Origin: Acanthaster planci
Taxonomy: Eukaryota; Echinodermata; Asteroidea; Valvatida; Acanthasteridae
DNA length: 64,000 nucleotides
Direction of reading: 5' to 3'
NCBI RefSeq assembly: GCF_001949145.1
Contig: NW_019091369.1
Span: forward strand, 4,262,054 to 4,326,053
The notes under the pieces are model-generated. The model ran no database searches and was not told the DNA's origin. It was given only the letters and a program-made list of their open reading frames with translations. The position numbers were made by a program, and so were the translations under genes. Below, piece by piece: positions 13,311 to 25,800 of this stretch. Numbering within the stretch: the first letter of the stretch is position 1; each line of letters opens with the position of its first letter.

Positions 13311-13459
13311 GGACCCAAAGTGGCGCAGCGATAGAAGTGTCGCCTCCCGAACCGCAGGCCGCGGGTTCGAGTCCCGCCTAGGACAGAAACCCGTGACAGG
13401 TCGGTGTACCGTGGTGGTCGTCTAGGTTAACTAGATAAAATAAAATAAAATAAAATAGA
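13311..13459 (+). mobile_element. tRNA-derived SINE with AAAAT tail
   Basis: An A box (TGGCGCAGCGATAGAAG at 13321-13337) and a B box (GGGTTCGAGTCCC at 13363-13375) are spaced as in a tRNA. They are followed by about 50 bases of unrelated body and a simple tail of AAAAT repeats (about 13,435-13,457). Head, body and short-repeat tail are the standard SINE layout. The element belongs to no named family I can identify with certainty. Confidence 0.75.
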
Positions 13460-13460
13460 A

Positions 13461-13596
13461 TTTTACTCTTTTTTACCGGCGTAAATACAAATAAAAAAGG
13501 AGTAAAAGGCCCTCCTTTCCCATTGCGAGATTCGAACCCACGACATCACGCACGAGCGTCAGAGTGCCTATCCACTAGGCCAACACGCTCTTCCTA
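13461..13596 (-). mobile_element. tRNA-derived SINE, opposite orientation
   Basis: On the minus strand an A box (TTGGCCTAGTGGATAGG, 13583-13567) and a B box (GGGTTCGAATCTC, 13539-13527) form a tRNA-like head. Its body then runs toward the tail of the plus-strand SINE. Between the two lies a hairpin with arms at 13461-13475 and 13492-13507 (TTTTACTCTTTTTTA against its complement with one extra base). The two SINEs are therefore arranged tail-to-tail. Confidence 0.7.
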
Positions 13597-14137
13597 CTTA
13601 GAAACCTGCAGAAGTAATATATAAATATTCGTATAAAATATTACGAAACGATCAGCAGAAAGTGTCACGTAGTAAAGTCAGCGCGCATGCGTCTTTTGAT
13701 GGCTGGGCTCTATGGGTACAGTCAACTAATTCAAGCCCCATTGAAAACAGTGTAAAATCAGAACTGTTCAGGGCCATCCAACATGCATACCAAAATCCCT
13801 GAGATTTCAGAAACACAAATGAAACTATTGTCTAGTCCCTAATCTTTCAATTTCTTTTCAATTTTTTGTGGTTAACCAATTACATTTTTAATTACTCCCA
13901 CAAAACAAAATCACCACCCGAAAAGTGATTTTTCCGAAGTCCGATTGCAGCCATTTTTCAAGTGGCAACCCTCNTTCATCCTGGCAGCGATTTACACAGT
14001 CTCACCATTTTGGGGGCCAAACAATCTCCTTTTTCAAAAGATACTTTGGGGGCACTTTTATTGATCATGAGCTGGCCAGAGTACGTATAAATAGAGTACG
14101 TAGTTGCTCTCTTGATGTAAAGATTCAGTTTTGTTGG

Positions 14138-15300
14138 TGATTAGACGGAAGTTAATTGTAGCCAAATTTTAAAAAAATGTAAGACTAACCCCTTGCAGTT
14201 TTTATTTTGAGGATATTTTTAAAAATACTATTTTTCAGTGCAAGGCATCCAGAGTATAAAAACCTGTTGCATGAAAATGCATTTCGGGGGTGACTAGGCG
14301 AAAGTTACAAATAAAATAAAAGTACAAGTCGAACCCCTTGAGATAATTTTTAATGCTATATCTTCACTGCAACGCATCTGAAGAATAATGACATGTTAGA
14401 ATCGGATTAAAATGCATTTGAGGTGCTTGAAAAAAAATTACTTTTTGACCGAATGTTAATTTGCAAAGTGCAAGGGTATAACCAGACTAGCAGGTTTTTA
14501 AATTTGTGGAATTAAAAAAAAAGTTATGTATTCAGTTTAACGCATGGATCCAAAGGATAAGAACATATTAGAATCAGACTCTCACTGCACTTGAAGGTGA
14601 TTTACCTAAACTTAATTTTTTGCCAAATGTTAAAATGCAAGGCTAACCCCTTGCATTTTTGTAATCTTAAAGGAAATATTTAAAATGCTAACTTCTCAGT
14701 TTGACGCATCAAATTATTAGAGCATAATTATTAGAATAAAAAATGTGTTTAGGTGATTGGACAAAAGCCATTTTTGACCAAATCTTGATAAGCATACAAG
14801 GCATACAAGCCCGTTGCACTTTTCTGTTAGAAGCTCTAATAAAAATGGTATTTCTCCAATATAATGCATCCAAAGTATAAAAACGTATTAGACTCGGATT
14901 GAAACAAAATTTTAGAGCGAATGGACAAAAGGCATTCTTACCACATTTCAGGTCTCACTAATCCCTTGCAGTGTTTAAAAATCTAGGAAAATTTTTGAAT
15001 TTGCTATTTCTTCGATACATCGCAGCCCAAATTACCAAAATGTGTTAGAATCGTATTTAAATGCATTTTTGGATTGATTGAACAAAAGTTGTTTTTTTCC
15101 AAATTTTAAAGTGCCAGGCTTACCCCTAGCAGAATGTTTTAATTTGGGGAAAAGTTATTAAAATGGTATTTTTTTCAGTGTACTGCATCCAAAGTGCATA
15201 AGAATCTAATGGAAACGCATTATCGAGGTTGACGAAAATAAATTTTTTACCAAATTTTTAATTTAAAAATTCAAGGCTAACTTCTTGTGCGCTTTTAAGT
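14138..15300. repeat. Diverged satellite array, period about 155 bp, about 7-8 copies
   Basis: A block resembling CTAACCCCTTGCA recurs at about 14185, 14333, 14481, 14641, 14806, 14957, 15117 and 15277. The intervals are 148-165 bases. Between these, each unit carries in order a short T/A-rich tract, a GCATCCAAAGTATAAAAAC-like block, a TTAGAATCGGATTGAAATGC-like block and a GATTGGACAAAAG-like block. Copies have drifted strongly with indels, so it is an old, decayed tandem array rather than a young satellite. No open frame persists through it. Confidence 0.8.
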
Positions 15301-17727
15301 TTTAAGTTTCCTATAATTATGAAACAGTCCTCTGAATATTAAAGACATTGTGGATGTACATCGAATGAGCCACAAATTGATATTTGTCATGAAATTTATA
15401 ATGTCCCCTGCTAAAATCAGAGCTGCACTTTTCAAGCACAGATACCACTTCAAATACGACGGCAGTTCAGGACTGTCAACAATGCAGATAGGTTTCGTTC
15501 CAGTCCTCGATAGAGGAATCAAAGTAGAGGACTAGTATCCGGTGTAATTATGAACAAGTACATGTAACTTTTAACTGACAATTTTCGGTCTTACATCATG
15601 AAAACGTGTGGGCTCACGCAAGGTCAAATCAGCAATGCATGCCACAGTCAACGATGGAAAACATCCTCAGATAGGACAGCTGTTTTACACAGGATAAATA
15701 ACTGGAACTGGTTCGCCTTTAGCTGCTCGGCCAATGGACAACCAAATGGACATCAGAATCGTCTAGCATCCAGTGAAGCTTTAGGAATGCATGTACCGTT
15801 AAACATGATTGTACGTACACTACGTGTACTACATGTACATGTAGATGGAAACGCATGTTATATGTATGCCTCAACGGACAGATGAACACACGCTTGGGTG
15901 CACATAAAAGTGCATCAAGAGCTTTTCCCCAACAATGGGACAGTGACTTGTTTCCAGTAGGACGCCCTGTATTGATACACATGCATGCGTTTCAAAAGCC
16001 CTATTAATTGTGTCAAAACACCTGCTATTTATTATTTAAATGCCAAAAACGTCTCCAACAGACCTACAATGACGTCACGCGTTGTTTGCATACGTGTGCG
16101 TTTTGTTTGGGTAGTAAGGTAAGGCACGATCCCTCGTGTACTCCAGGAAAATGCACAACAACGTGTTGTGTCATTGTCTGATGCTTAAGGACTGGGAGCC
16201 TCATCAAAACGATTGCCCACGTAATTCTTGCGTTAGAGAGCTAATGAAAAGATATACCAATTGAATTGTCAAAAGGTGTTCAACTATTCTTGGACACGTG
16301 GAAAATTGATTGGTGACTACGTGAACATCGAGAAATATTATTGCCTTGGTACAGGGCACGTTTAAACGGTTTAATTTAATGTAATTTGAAAGGGATCCAC
16401 TCTGTAACGAATATACAAATACACCCCCTTCATGTCCTCCGATGAACATGAAGATGTTCAAACATGAGAGTTGACATTAAGATATTTACTTAAAAGTGTA
16501 GTAGGCCATCTTGACCTTTCTTCGCTTTGTGAAAGTTCCCAGTATTTTCAATTAACACGCCTCCCGTCAATCCTCCAAAATGTCCGAAAAAACTAACTCA
16601 CGTAAACGTTTTCCTCAGTTTAAAGGCTTTTTAAAAATTTATTTCATCGGTATATCCGTCTCTATCATTGTTGATGGTGTAATTACAAGCTTCGAAAATT
16701 ATGCAAACATTGATCAAGATTTAATAGTTTGTCTGAAATGAACAAGTTCAGTAGGCAACCAATGCCATGGTAACTAATGGAATTACTCTACTGACCACAA
16801 AGCGAGACAAATTTATATTTGAATCTGGTCCGAATCACTGGCTTCTTAATAAAGAAGGTTGTTTTTAAAAGTCTGTTGCAGTTAATAACACAAAGTAAAT
16901 CAACTGTTTGTCACAAAACATCACCTTGTTGCTAGATGGGTTATACCCTCAAAACGACAACTTTCGGATAAATGTGTGTGAGTTAAAAGTATTTTTCTGT
17001 TAATCCTCAAAATTATGCTACTCTCTCCCTTGAATGAACAACTAACGTCTCAATTACCACTCTGCCTGTCTCTGTAACACATATCACCATGAAAGTGAGC
17101 CCAGCTGCTCAGGAACGCCAATCTAAATAATAAGCTATTCTGCCCGTCATTAACATTATCGGTTTGACTATGTCTTTATCAAGATACGCTCTAATCTGAA
17201 GCTTCCATGAACTGCGTTTAGGGTTGAACAGAAGCCAAGAAAAGAGCAAAACAATAGTTCACAGTTTTCACATTTACTTGATATACATGTAGTTGTAGTT
17301 TCCTGATCTTAATTTTCCACTGATTTGAAAGCAACGTATTTCCCGAGACACACCGATGGATTTTTCCTCCGTCCGAATTTATTTTACCGATGGGGGAAGT
17401 GCATGGTTATTCATATCCTCCACTAAGTGACTTTTTTCAACATTTACCCAACATTTTAGTTCAAGGAAGAAGAATGCACGTGTTCGCTTTCTTATGATTG
17501 ATGAAGACAATGAATACTTCATTAGCATCGATTTCAAGTTGATGCTGGGGAATCAGGAAAAAAGAAAGAAAGCAAATAGTTTTGAAACAAAATATTTATG
17601 AAAATACGCAGCAGTTTGGTCATTTGTCCTTTGTTGCCCCGCTCCCCAATAAATACCGAAATGACAGACACAATATCACTATTCATAATATTGTTCAGAC
17701 GCACGGGGAACATGGCCCATGCAAAGA
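15301..17727. other. Non-coding stretch, nothing recognised
   Basis: I see no conserved frame. The TACATGTACATGTAG motif seen elsewhere in the window occurs near 15,830-15,845, next to a partly palindromic GTACGTACACTACGTGTAC tract. Otherwise this is unique-looking AT-rich sequence. Confidence 0.5.
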
Positions 17728-17991
17728 CTGTTTGTTTGTTGGGGTGTTGGGGTGTTTGTTTGTTTTTTGTTTGTTTGTTGGGTTGTTTGGGGGGGTTGTT
17801 TGTTGGGGTGTTGGGGTGCATGTTTGTTGGGTTTTGGGGGGATTTTGTTTGTTTGTTTGTTGGGGTGTTGGGGTTGTTTGTTTGTATATTGGGTTGTTTG
17901 TTGTTGGGGTGTTTGTTGGGTTGTTTGTTTGTTTGTTTGTTTGTTTGTTTGTTTGTGTGTTTGTTTGTTTGTTTGTTTGTTTGTTTGTTTA
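17728..17991 (+). repeat. G/T-only block: TTGGGGTG repeats followed by (GTTT)n
   Basis: About 260 bases consist almost only of G and T on the plus strand. The first part has repeated TTGGGGTGTTGGGG runs including tracts of five to seven G. The end (about 17,920-17,990) is a nearly pure GTTT microsatellite of about 17 units. The long overlapping open frames (Cys/Val/Leu/Phe-rich) are artefacts of the repeat and not genes. The strand asymmetry and closely spaced G-runs give clear G-quadruplex potential. Confidence 0.9.
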
Positions 17992-20900
17992 ATTCATCCC
18001 TACAGTTGCTGTTTTTGTGAATGAGTTTGAGAGGTTTAAATTTAAAGGTGCGAACGAATTATAGACCAAAGAATTATAAACCAAATGTGTAATGGCAAAA
18101 TCCATCAGGACTATTCAATCCATATGACAATATTCATCCATTTTAAGCGTACAGCCGTCACAATATATGGCAATCGCTTCCACTTTCAAATCCTTGTATC
18201 TTTTATCCATGCAGCCTTCTCTCAAATTATTTCAAGGAACACAACCGATCGCCACAAGTTCTCTCCTGACTAATTGGTTAGTTCTTTCTTGCCTTTCTCA
18301 CTCCCTCAACCAAACTTTACAATGTGATGTATTATTTTGGAGGCAAGAGCATTTTCATTTTACCTCAATAAGTAGATTACACACCATCGACTGCAGAAGA
18401 TCATTTCACACTATACGAAATAAAGGTTTTTTTATGGCCAAAGTAGCGACCTTTCAGGCGTAGCGTTACCCATCCTCCAACATTCTAAATTGAAATTCGT
18501 ACTGCATGCATTTCGTCGTTTCGTTCATTCATCACTTTCTCCCCAACCCCCTCTTCCAAATTCCTTTTCTTTTTAATCTTCACGCTGTCACTCATGTGTC
18601 ATATTGTCATGACGTTCCACCACATTTCAACCAAAAGTAATATTCGAAATTCGTTTATTTCGAGAGACAGTTTTTGAAGGCCGATTACTGTTTGAATGTT
18701 ACAAAGGATATGCGAAAGGAAAACACAATTATTCCCCGTTTTCTTTTCATTAATATGCAAATTTCATAAAGTAATAGTTTAGAACATCTTCACCAGAAAC
18801 ATGATTTTAGTTTAACATTTTGCCTGAATTTAGAAATTCGAGTCCGCTTCACAATATTCAATTGAACCTCAGAATTCCCAGCTCTGAAATCCTTTAACTT
18901 CGATAAGATGCAAAGATGAGATAAACGAAATCTTAAGTATTATGAGAATGACAGGTCGTGCAGTGATATAGATATCATCCATTCAAAATTGAACGTCTTA
19001 AGGAGACAGAGTCTCAAAGGAACGAGAAAATGATCAGGTTAATGGAAGGTAACGAGATATGGGATGCGAGCTTAAATCTCACAAGATTGATCGGGCCTTT
19101 CTGGCGACGCTTGCTGAATGACACAAACAAGATGGAATTGTTTTCAAGACGGCTCCAATGTTTCAACGGCATTGATCAAGGATAAAGTAAAGTAAAAGTG
19201 GGGTCTATCGTTGTTTAAAATGATTAATGCTAAACTTGGGATTGGGATTTCAAGACAGCTTTTCCATCCCAGACACTACTCTCACGCCCCAAACGATTAC
19301 TAATCCCTTTGGAAAATAAAATGCAAAGCCAAAACAGAGACACCCAGTACCGTTGTCAGGCACACAACTGAACACCTTAGGACACCTCTTCCAAGACGTC
19401 ACCGCACTATTTCACCTTGTTTGTTAACTATAGTTTTTCAATCTGACTCGTCACACTTTATCTCTGCTCAAAGTACCGATCAGAATAGTCTAATCTATTT
19501 TTGCATTACTGACACGCGATTGCAAGTGTTGCTAGAATTCCCTTTCTCTGTTTTCTTGATAGCCACTCTGCAGCTGCTTCTATTTGGAGAGACTTAGCAG
19601 AAAACTAACGGTAGCGTGCATGTTGAGCATTATAACCGTATTTTATATTCAAGGCAAAACTCGTAAACAGTTCCCTCCTCCATCTGATTACGGCGATTGA
19701 GCGTATTGAAGATTTTTAGGAATGGGAAAAACGACAACTGTTTTAATGTCGGTAGTTATTGCAACCTAGCAACTGAAAAATCCCACTGTCAGCTTTATGG
19801 AAAAGGTATTAAAGAAAGTGTGTGGATTGGCACGTTAGGTGCATGTGTTGAGAACTCGGGGGGGGGGACAGACAAGGTACTCAATTCCCTTATAGCAACG
19901 GCACCTGCCCAAACACATTACAAAATAAACTGAGCCCCTCTTCCGCTCCATATCCTCTTCAAATTACGATTTAACATGAATTGGGCCAACTGTGTTGGCA
20001 GGTCGTGTTCACAGGAGAACTTTAGTTGTTTTCTCAGTTTGCTGCTCTGTTTAAGGCGATTTTCAAACTCTGTTGACACTGTTTTTAAAAGAAGGTAAAG
20101 CACTTTACGTTATGAACCCACGAAATGTTACCATGGACCCTCTACTCAAGGCCCGTAATGTTACAAACGTTTTACAGAAATGAGTAGCACCTAAATCCTC
20201 TTTGATTTTCAAGCATCAAAGTTAATAAAATTAAAAAGGCAGCTTCGGTTTGTTCGCAAACAAATTATTAAATATATGTCTGTGTCTGGAAACAATAAAA
20301 ATAAATCAAAAATTTTAGTAAAACAATTCAGTTTTTGAAATTATTTGTACAACTGACACGCTTCCCGTCAATTTTTTATCTCTTTCAATAAAAACCCAAC
20401 ATAGTTTCTTTGCCATCTGTTATTTCTCCCCCTAACCTTTTCCCTGGCGCCTTGGTGTCCTGTTAACAGTAAATTGATTTTCTCCCTGAAATGTAATGTC
20501 TCAACCTTTACAAAAGTGTATTTTAAACTATTTTTACAACAGTATACTGTACTGTATTTCATGCAGATAGAAATAGCTGTTAGACTTTACGTCTTTACAA
20601 AGTTAATCCGGTACACAACGCCACAGAAGGATAGCATGCAAACGATGTAAACGACGAAACCAACTCAGAACAAATAGAAACAATAATTATTTTCCGGAAT
20701 TTGAGCTCAAATTTACAGAAATATCCCAGTAATTCTCACACGACTTCATCAAAATATATAGTACTTGATTAAGTGGTATGCAATCGGCTTCTTATTTCAG
20801 ATAATATACCATATTTCCACTGTTTACCGAAAGCATTAAATTAGACAAGTATATATCTTCTTGTTGATTTTATAATACAGTACACAGGCCATTGTGGTGT

Positions 20901-22190
20901 AAATGAATTTGAGAAATGTGTAAGCTATTATCTGTCATACCCTCTCGGATTACAGTTATGCATGCATTTATTTAACATCCACAAAGTAGTTTTCAAATAC
21001 TTGTCACTACTACTTTTGCTAAACATCGAATCAGACACAAAGCTTCAATGTTATATCAAATTTGAAAGTCTAAACCATCATTTTATCCTTTGATCGCAAG
21101 TGATGTTTTTCGTTTTTCATTTCCAAATTCAAAGATACATCATCACTAAAAGTTTGATTTCCCTGAAATGTCTATATATAGCATGGATAGATCATTAATG
21201 ATGTCCACGGGTACACGGACGAGGAATGTTCCTCCAACTTGTTTTCACAACACTTGACTCACAACTGACGCAAAAGGTATAATAGTATATTTGTTAACGA
21301 TTTCACAATTATCAAACAGTGAACTAAATCTAATAACACCGACAGACGTGCACAGCACGAACACAGGAATTTTCTCCCGAGCCGAAATCAGCCAAACTCG
21401 TAAATACAACTATTACATGTACATGTATTAGTGCAGACACTAAGACATTCAAAGCGATAATTTGATAGATTTTCTCCTTCGGGAACAAAACGTAAAAATT
21501 ATAGGCACTCGAGTGTAATTCCTGTTCTAACCTTCTTCAGAAGATTAGATTATTTCTCCCGATGGTACCTCTTCAGAACTGTCATGATATGCTGCATTCG
21601 TCTCGTGCTGCAATTACCTTCAATTGAAAAACGCATGCGTCCCCTAGCAGATAGCTGTCTATAAAACAATACTTCGACGTAGGAAATTTTATTAAATCAA
21701 CTCAGTAACAGGTTGTCCTTGAAGATCTGACACGTTGAGGGTTTGCTGTCTGAGAGCGACTCAGTGCGATCGATAGAGTCCTTGAACATACCAACTGTAA
21801 TGACACAAACGTGACCAAGGACTTCAGGTTGTTTTTCTTCGACTAGACCAGACGTGAGACGTGCCATGCAGTCCACGCCAAATACAAAGTCATCTTACTT
21901 ACTAGCTACTAAAGTGATTTAACAGCGTATTTGGTATATTTTCAGAACTTGATTTGAACCTAGCACCGTACGTACAAGAACACACGCGATAAACAGTTAC
22001 TTCTGTGTGCTATGCAGTGACTGTTCTTCCGTTTATGGGCGTTTTGTGAACACACATTTTCAAACATTTCTATTCGGACTGATTGTTTTGATTTCAGTAA
22101 CACCCTTGGTATCTGCATCAGTTGCCCTGATTGTTCATTCAACACTAATTAGCAAAACAGTTTATGCTGTGAATGAGTTTTCCACAAGCC
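17992..22190. other. Non-coding stretch, nothing recognised
   Basis: I find no supportable gene. A run of G occurs near 19,858-19,867. The motif ACATGTACATGTA is present near 21,417-21,429. The right part (from about 22,190) probably includes the 3' untranslated region of the minus-strand GPCR. Confidence 0.5.
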
Positions 22191-22196
22191 TTTATT
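22191..22196 (-). terminator. Candidate poly(A) signal of the GPCR gene
   Basis: TTTATT on the plus strand reads AATAAA on the minus strand, about 680 bases downstream of the GPCR stop codon. It is the most convenient hexamer I noticed, but nothing proves its use. Confidence 0.3.
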
Positions 22197-22871
22197 TTAC
22201 TTGCTGGTATTCGAATTATTGATAGCAAATAGTGTTCTTTCATCTATACTCCTTAAAGTATATGAACACATGGGTCTTCCGTTCAAAACTCCGTTTTTCC
22301 AAGCTGCAAGCCCATATAACGAGAATGTAACAAGACGTACTGTATATCAAGTACACTGGGATGTACCTCTGGTAATTATGCGGCGGATACAGTCAGTCAA
22401 CTGCATGATCACAAGGTATGTGCAGTCTTCCAGCAATTAATTACACACTGCAGGCAATTGTAACCACCATACGAGCACAAATTACTCATTCCACAAACTC
22501 TGGCCAAAAAAGTGACCCGCGGCAATAAAAACCCGTACGCATCGCCCTTAAATAAGGTATTTCGTGGTAAACATCTCTTTCATGGTAAGCAGTAGGGCTA
22601 GTAAACAAAGTGCTTCCATGTTGAGACTAGTCTCCGCCCCCTCCCCCCTTTGGAATTCAAGAATAAAACAATGGAGCAGGAAACCATCTGTATTTCATCT
22701 CGTTCTAATAACTGCCTGCCTTCCTATTACGCAGTTGTTTTTAAATTTCACCCGGTGAACTGTACATCAGTAAAATTTAAACAACCCTTCTTTTTCTTGT
22801 ATCTAACTCAGGATTGCATTTCGATACTGAATTTGCGTCGGGTAAACACTCACTTTATCTTCCATGTTATT

Positions 22872-25800
22872 TCACACTGTACATGCTCTTGTTTCCACTG
22901 AAGAGCCTCGTAGCGACCCGTCTACTGACCGCTTGTTGTAGATTGTGCTAGTGGGTGTGCCTGGTGACATCGGGTACATATTCATCCGCGTAGCTCGGAC
23001 ATGAGACAGCTTGCGGTTACGCTGACAGCAAAGATAGCGAGCGAAGTATCGTCGGTAAGTCTTGCTTAGAAAGCAGAGGGCGATTGGGTTAATGCAAGAA
23101 TTTGCGTACACCATGAGAACGGAGACAATTTGAAGGATGAACATTCCAGTCGAACTGAAGACCTCCAGTGAGAAGCTAAAATTAAACCAGAGCCTGGAGA
23201 CAAGAAGAAAAAATAGCGGGAAAAAGATGATACAGTTAGGTAAAAAGATTGCACATTTCTAGAACGAAGCAAATTTAAAGAAGTTTGCAGTCTTTTCTCG
23301 TTTCTTTCAGAATGCACAGATAATAAACAAAAAGATGAAAAAGAATAAAACTGATAAACAGTTATCTACGTACAAACAAAAACAAGCTATGGATGATAGC
23401 AAAAAAGGCACACATCGGTCTGCGCTGATTACTCTGTGTAAAATCTTGCTCACAAGCCGAAATATGAAAATGGAAAATGCACGAATTCTACGAAATAATA
23501 TATTTCCAAGACCATGCACATTTCCAGTGATACCAAGCGGCCCACAGAAATAAAAATTCATCACAGCTGTTGAAGATACGAGTGAACTCTTTTTTATCCA
23601 GTTTGAGTCTTCTTCAGTCTTTCAGCTCATATTCCATATCAACTATTGCGTTCTATCCTTAACCTACCGCTCAAGCATATTAAAGATCTAAACCGACGTA
23701 AATCTAGCAATTACAATCCATTAATGCGGCAAATCAATTGTGGCAGATCGTGCACTCCATTTGACTTCTCTCAAAAGGTGAAAGAAATTGATCAAAAGAT
23801 ATTAAAATATTGGAGCATAAACTTAACAGAGCTGTAATGAGGCTTCTATGAAGTTTATTCTCTGGTGGAAGCCATAGATAGGGCTGACTAATACGAATGG
23901 CACTGAACCCCTGGGAAAACCATTGGATGAAATGTGAATAGCCAGTGCAATCAAGGCGGGACTCGGAAAATATTTGAAGGGGCCTACTTTTTATTCTGAT
24001 CATGGGCCCTTGCTCTATGTTCCGATCAACTGTTGCCTAAAGGCGAAGACCATTTTTGCCGGTGCACCTCTCCTGAAGACAAGAAACGGACGATATAAAG
24101 AGTACTTCATTTGTAAAACAAACTGGTCATTTCTGAATGTACAACTTTTTGTGAGACAATTTTAAAGCACCGTCTCTATAAGATATCGTCGAGATGAAAA
24201 GTTGCCAACGCTTTGGACAACAATGCCGACGAATTTTAAACAAAACAGTGAGGTGACAGCAAATGATAAATTGTTATTGACTGGACTTTTATTACAGAAT
24301 GTCCAAAAAGGGATCTTAAGTGTTCCTCTCGACTACACCGTGCCTGATGAACCGAGAAGAGTGAGACATTTATTTTCTCAAGGAGAACTGACAGGGTGCA
24401 TCCAGGTTCCTAATCTAATTACCTTTCTCCCCATTCCCATTAGACCAGATCTCAAATTCTTAACTGACAGTGATAAAATAAGAGACGAGCATTAGACTTC
24501 AAAGCAATCGGCATCCGGGACGATGTTGGGGCTGTCTTTGCAAGCTCACCATGAAGTATGTCCTAAATATGAAAAAAAGGAAGACTTTGAAAAAGTGGCC
24601 TTCCATTGCCTGAAGCTCGTGAGGTATACGTGAGTTTAACAAGCTATGGTTATTGATTTTTGTCTTAGTGTTCATATTCAAGCTCTGCTCGGGTCCCTTG
24701 ATGTTGCTATATCCCGACATGGTTGATGGTTCTCCTATAGCTGCACAGACTGACGATGAATATGGCCTTAGGTTTGCCTATCTACGTGGTCTAATTCTGC
24801 TTATTGCTGAGGATGACAAAAATGAAATTAGGATAAAAAGTGACGTGTTGAAGTATCACTGGAGCAGAACAGAAAAATGCAAAGAGACAGGCGCAAGTAG
24901 AAAGGCTTCTGGGAGATATTCACTCAGATAGATACTAACCAAGATAACATGCAACAGCCATAAAACGTGTCCTTATTCACGACAGAATTCCGTTATCTTG
25001 ATCTATAACACCAAATTCTCGAGGCCGACACTACTTAAAGACTGAAATTGTTAGATATACAGATAGCCTGCAAGGGAGAATTGCCTACTGTCCTAAGCAA
25101 CAGACTGTAACGTGACTTACAGAAAAAAATTACACATTTTATAAGATTTTTTAAATGCGAAGTGCAGACTCTTGTCCGCGACGTTAACCCCAGCCAATCA
25201 CAAAAAATGGCACGACCTCAGTCAAGTCTAGCACGACACTGACGCCGTAGCTCAATAGTTAACGTCTTGCACAGGGTGCTACAAACACTTTTCAATTCAA
25301 TTGCTTTAGACCTGGCGTATCACTTGAAGATTGATAGAATCCAAGAACACGACTGTCTTATCGTTATTGCATTAGATGGTGAAAGAGCAGCTAGTAGAAT
25401 GCCACTGTTGCATCCCACAGCTTCCTCCAAAAACTGACTTCATACACACTAGGAAATGATACAGGTATTATGTGTTCTGCATGGATTTTTGTTCTGCCTG
25501 AAATTTCCTTCAGAAATCACTAGATGACGGATACGACTACTTAGAGCATAGATGTGTGTTATTCCAAGCCGCAGCCAGTTGATTAAGATACGGCTTTAAT
25601 TAAACTCTACTTAAGCTTGATCCTTCCTGCAGGGACAATAAAGCACTGATTAGATAGGTATAAACAGAATATCCATTACCTCTCGCCATCCTGCAGGTGT
25701 ATGCACATAAACCTTACTAACGGTTAATGGGGATTCTTTGAAGCGACCCGTAGGCTACATTTATTGGCAAATTTTCGACATTCTAGAATCGATACCAGGA

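Noticed and set aside
13165-13596. Functional tRNA genes
   Set aside because: A and B boxes are present, but I could not form complete cloverleaf stems with a discriminable anticodon, and the tails are SINE-like.
17582-18024. Overlapping frames of 101-140 codons on the plus strand
   Set aside because: They arise from the G/T repeat, which lacks stop codons in all registers. The Cys/Val/Leu/Phe composition is the repeat itself.
22872-22890. PDZ-binding C-terminus of the GPCR (ending ACTV)
   Set aside because: The class I rule needs Ser/Thr at position -2, but here it is Cys.
25230-25275. tRNA-like A box (GCCGTAGCTCAATAGTTAACG)
   Set aside because: No B box follows at the right distance, so it is not supported as a tRNA or SINE.
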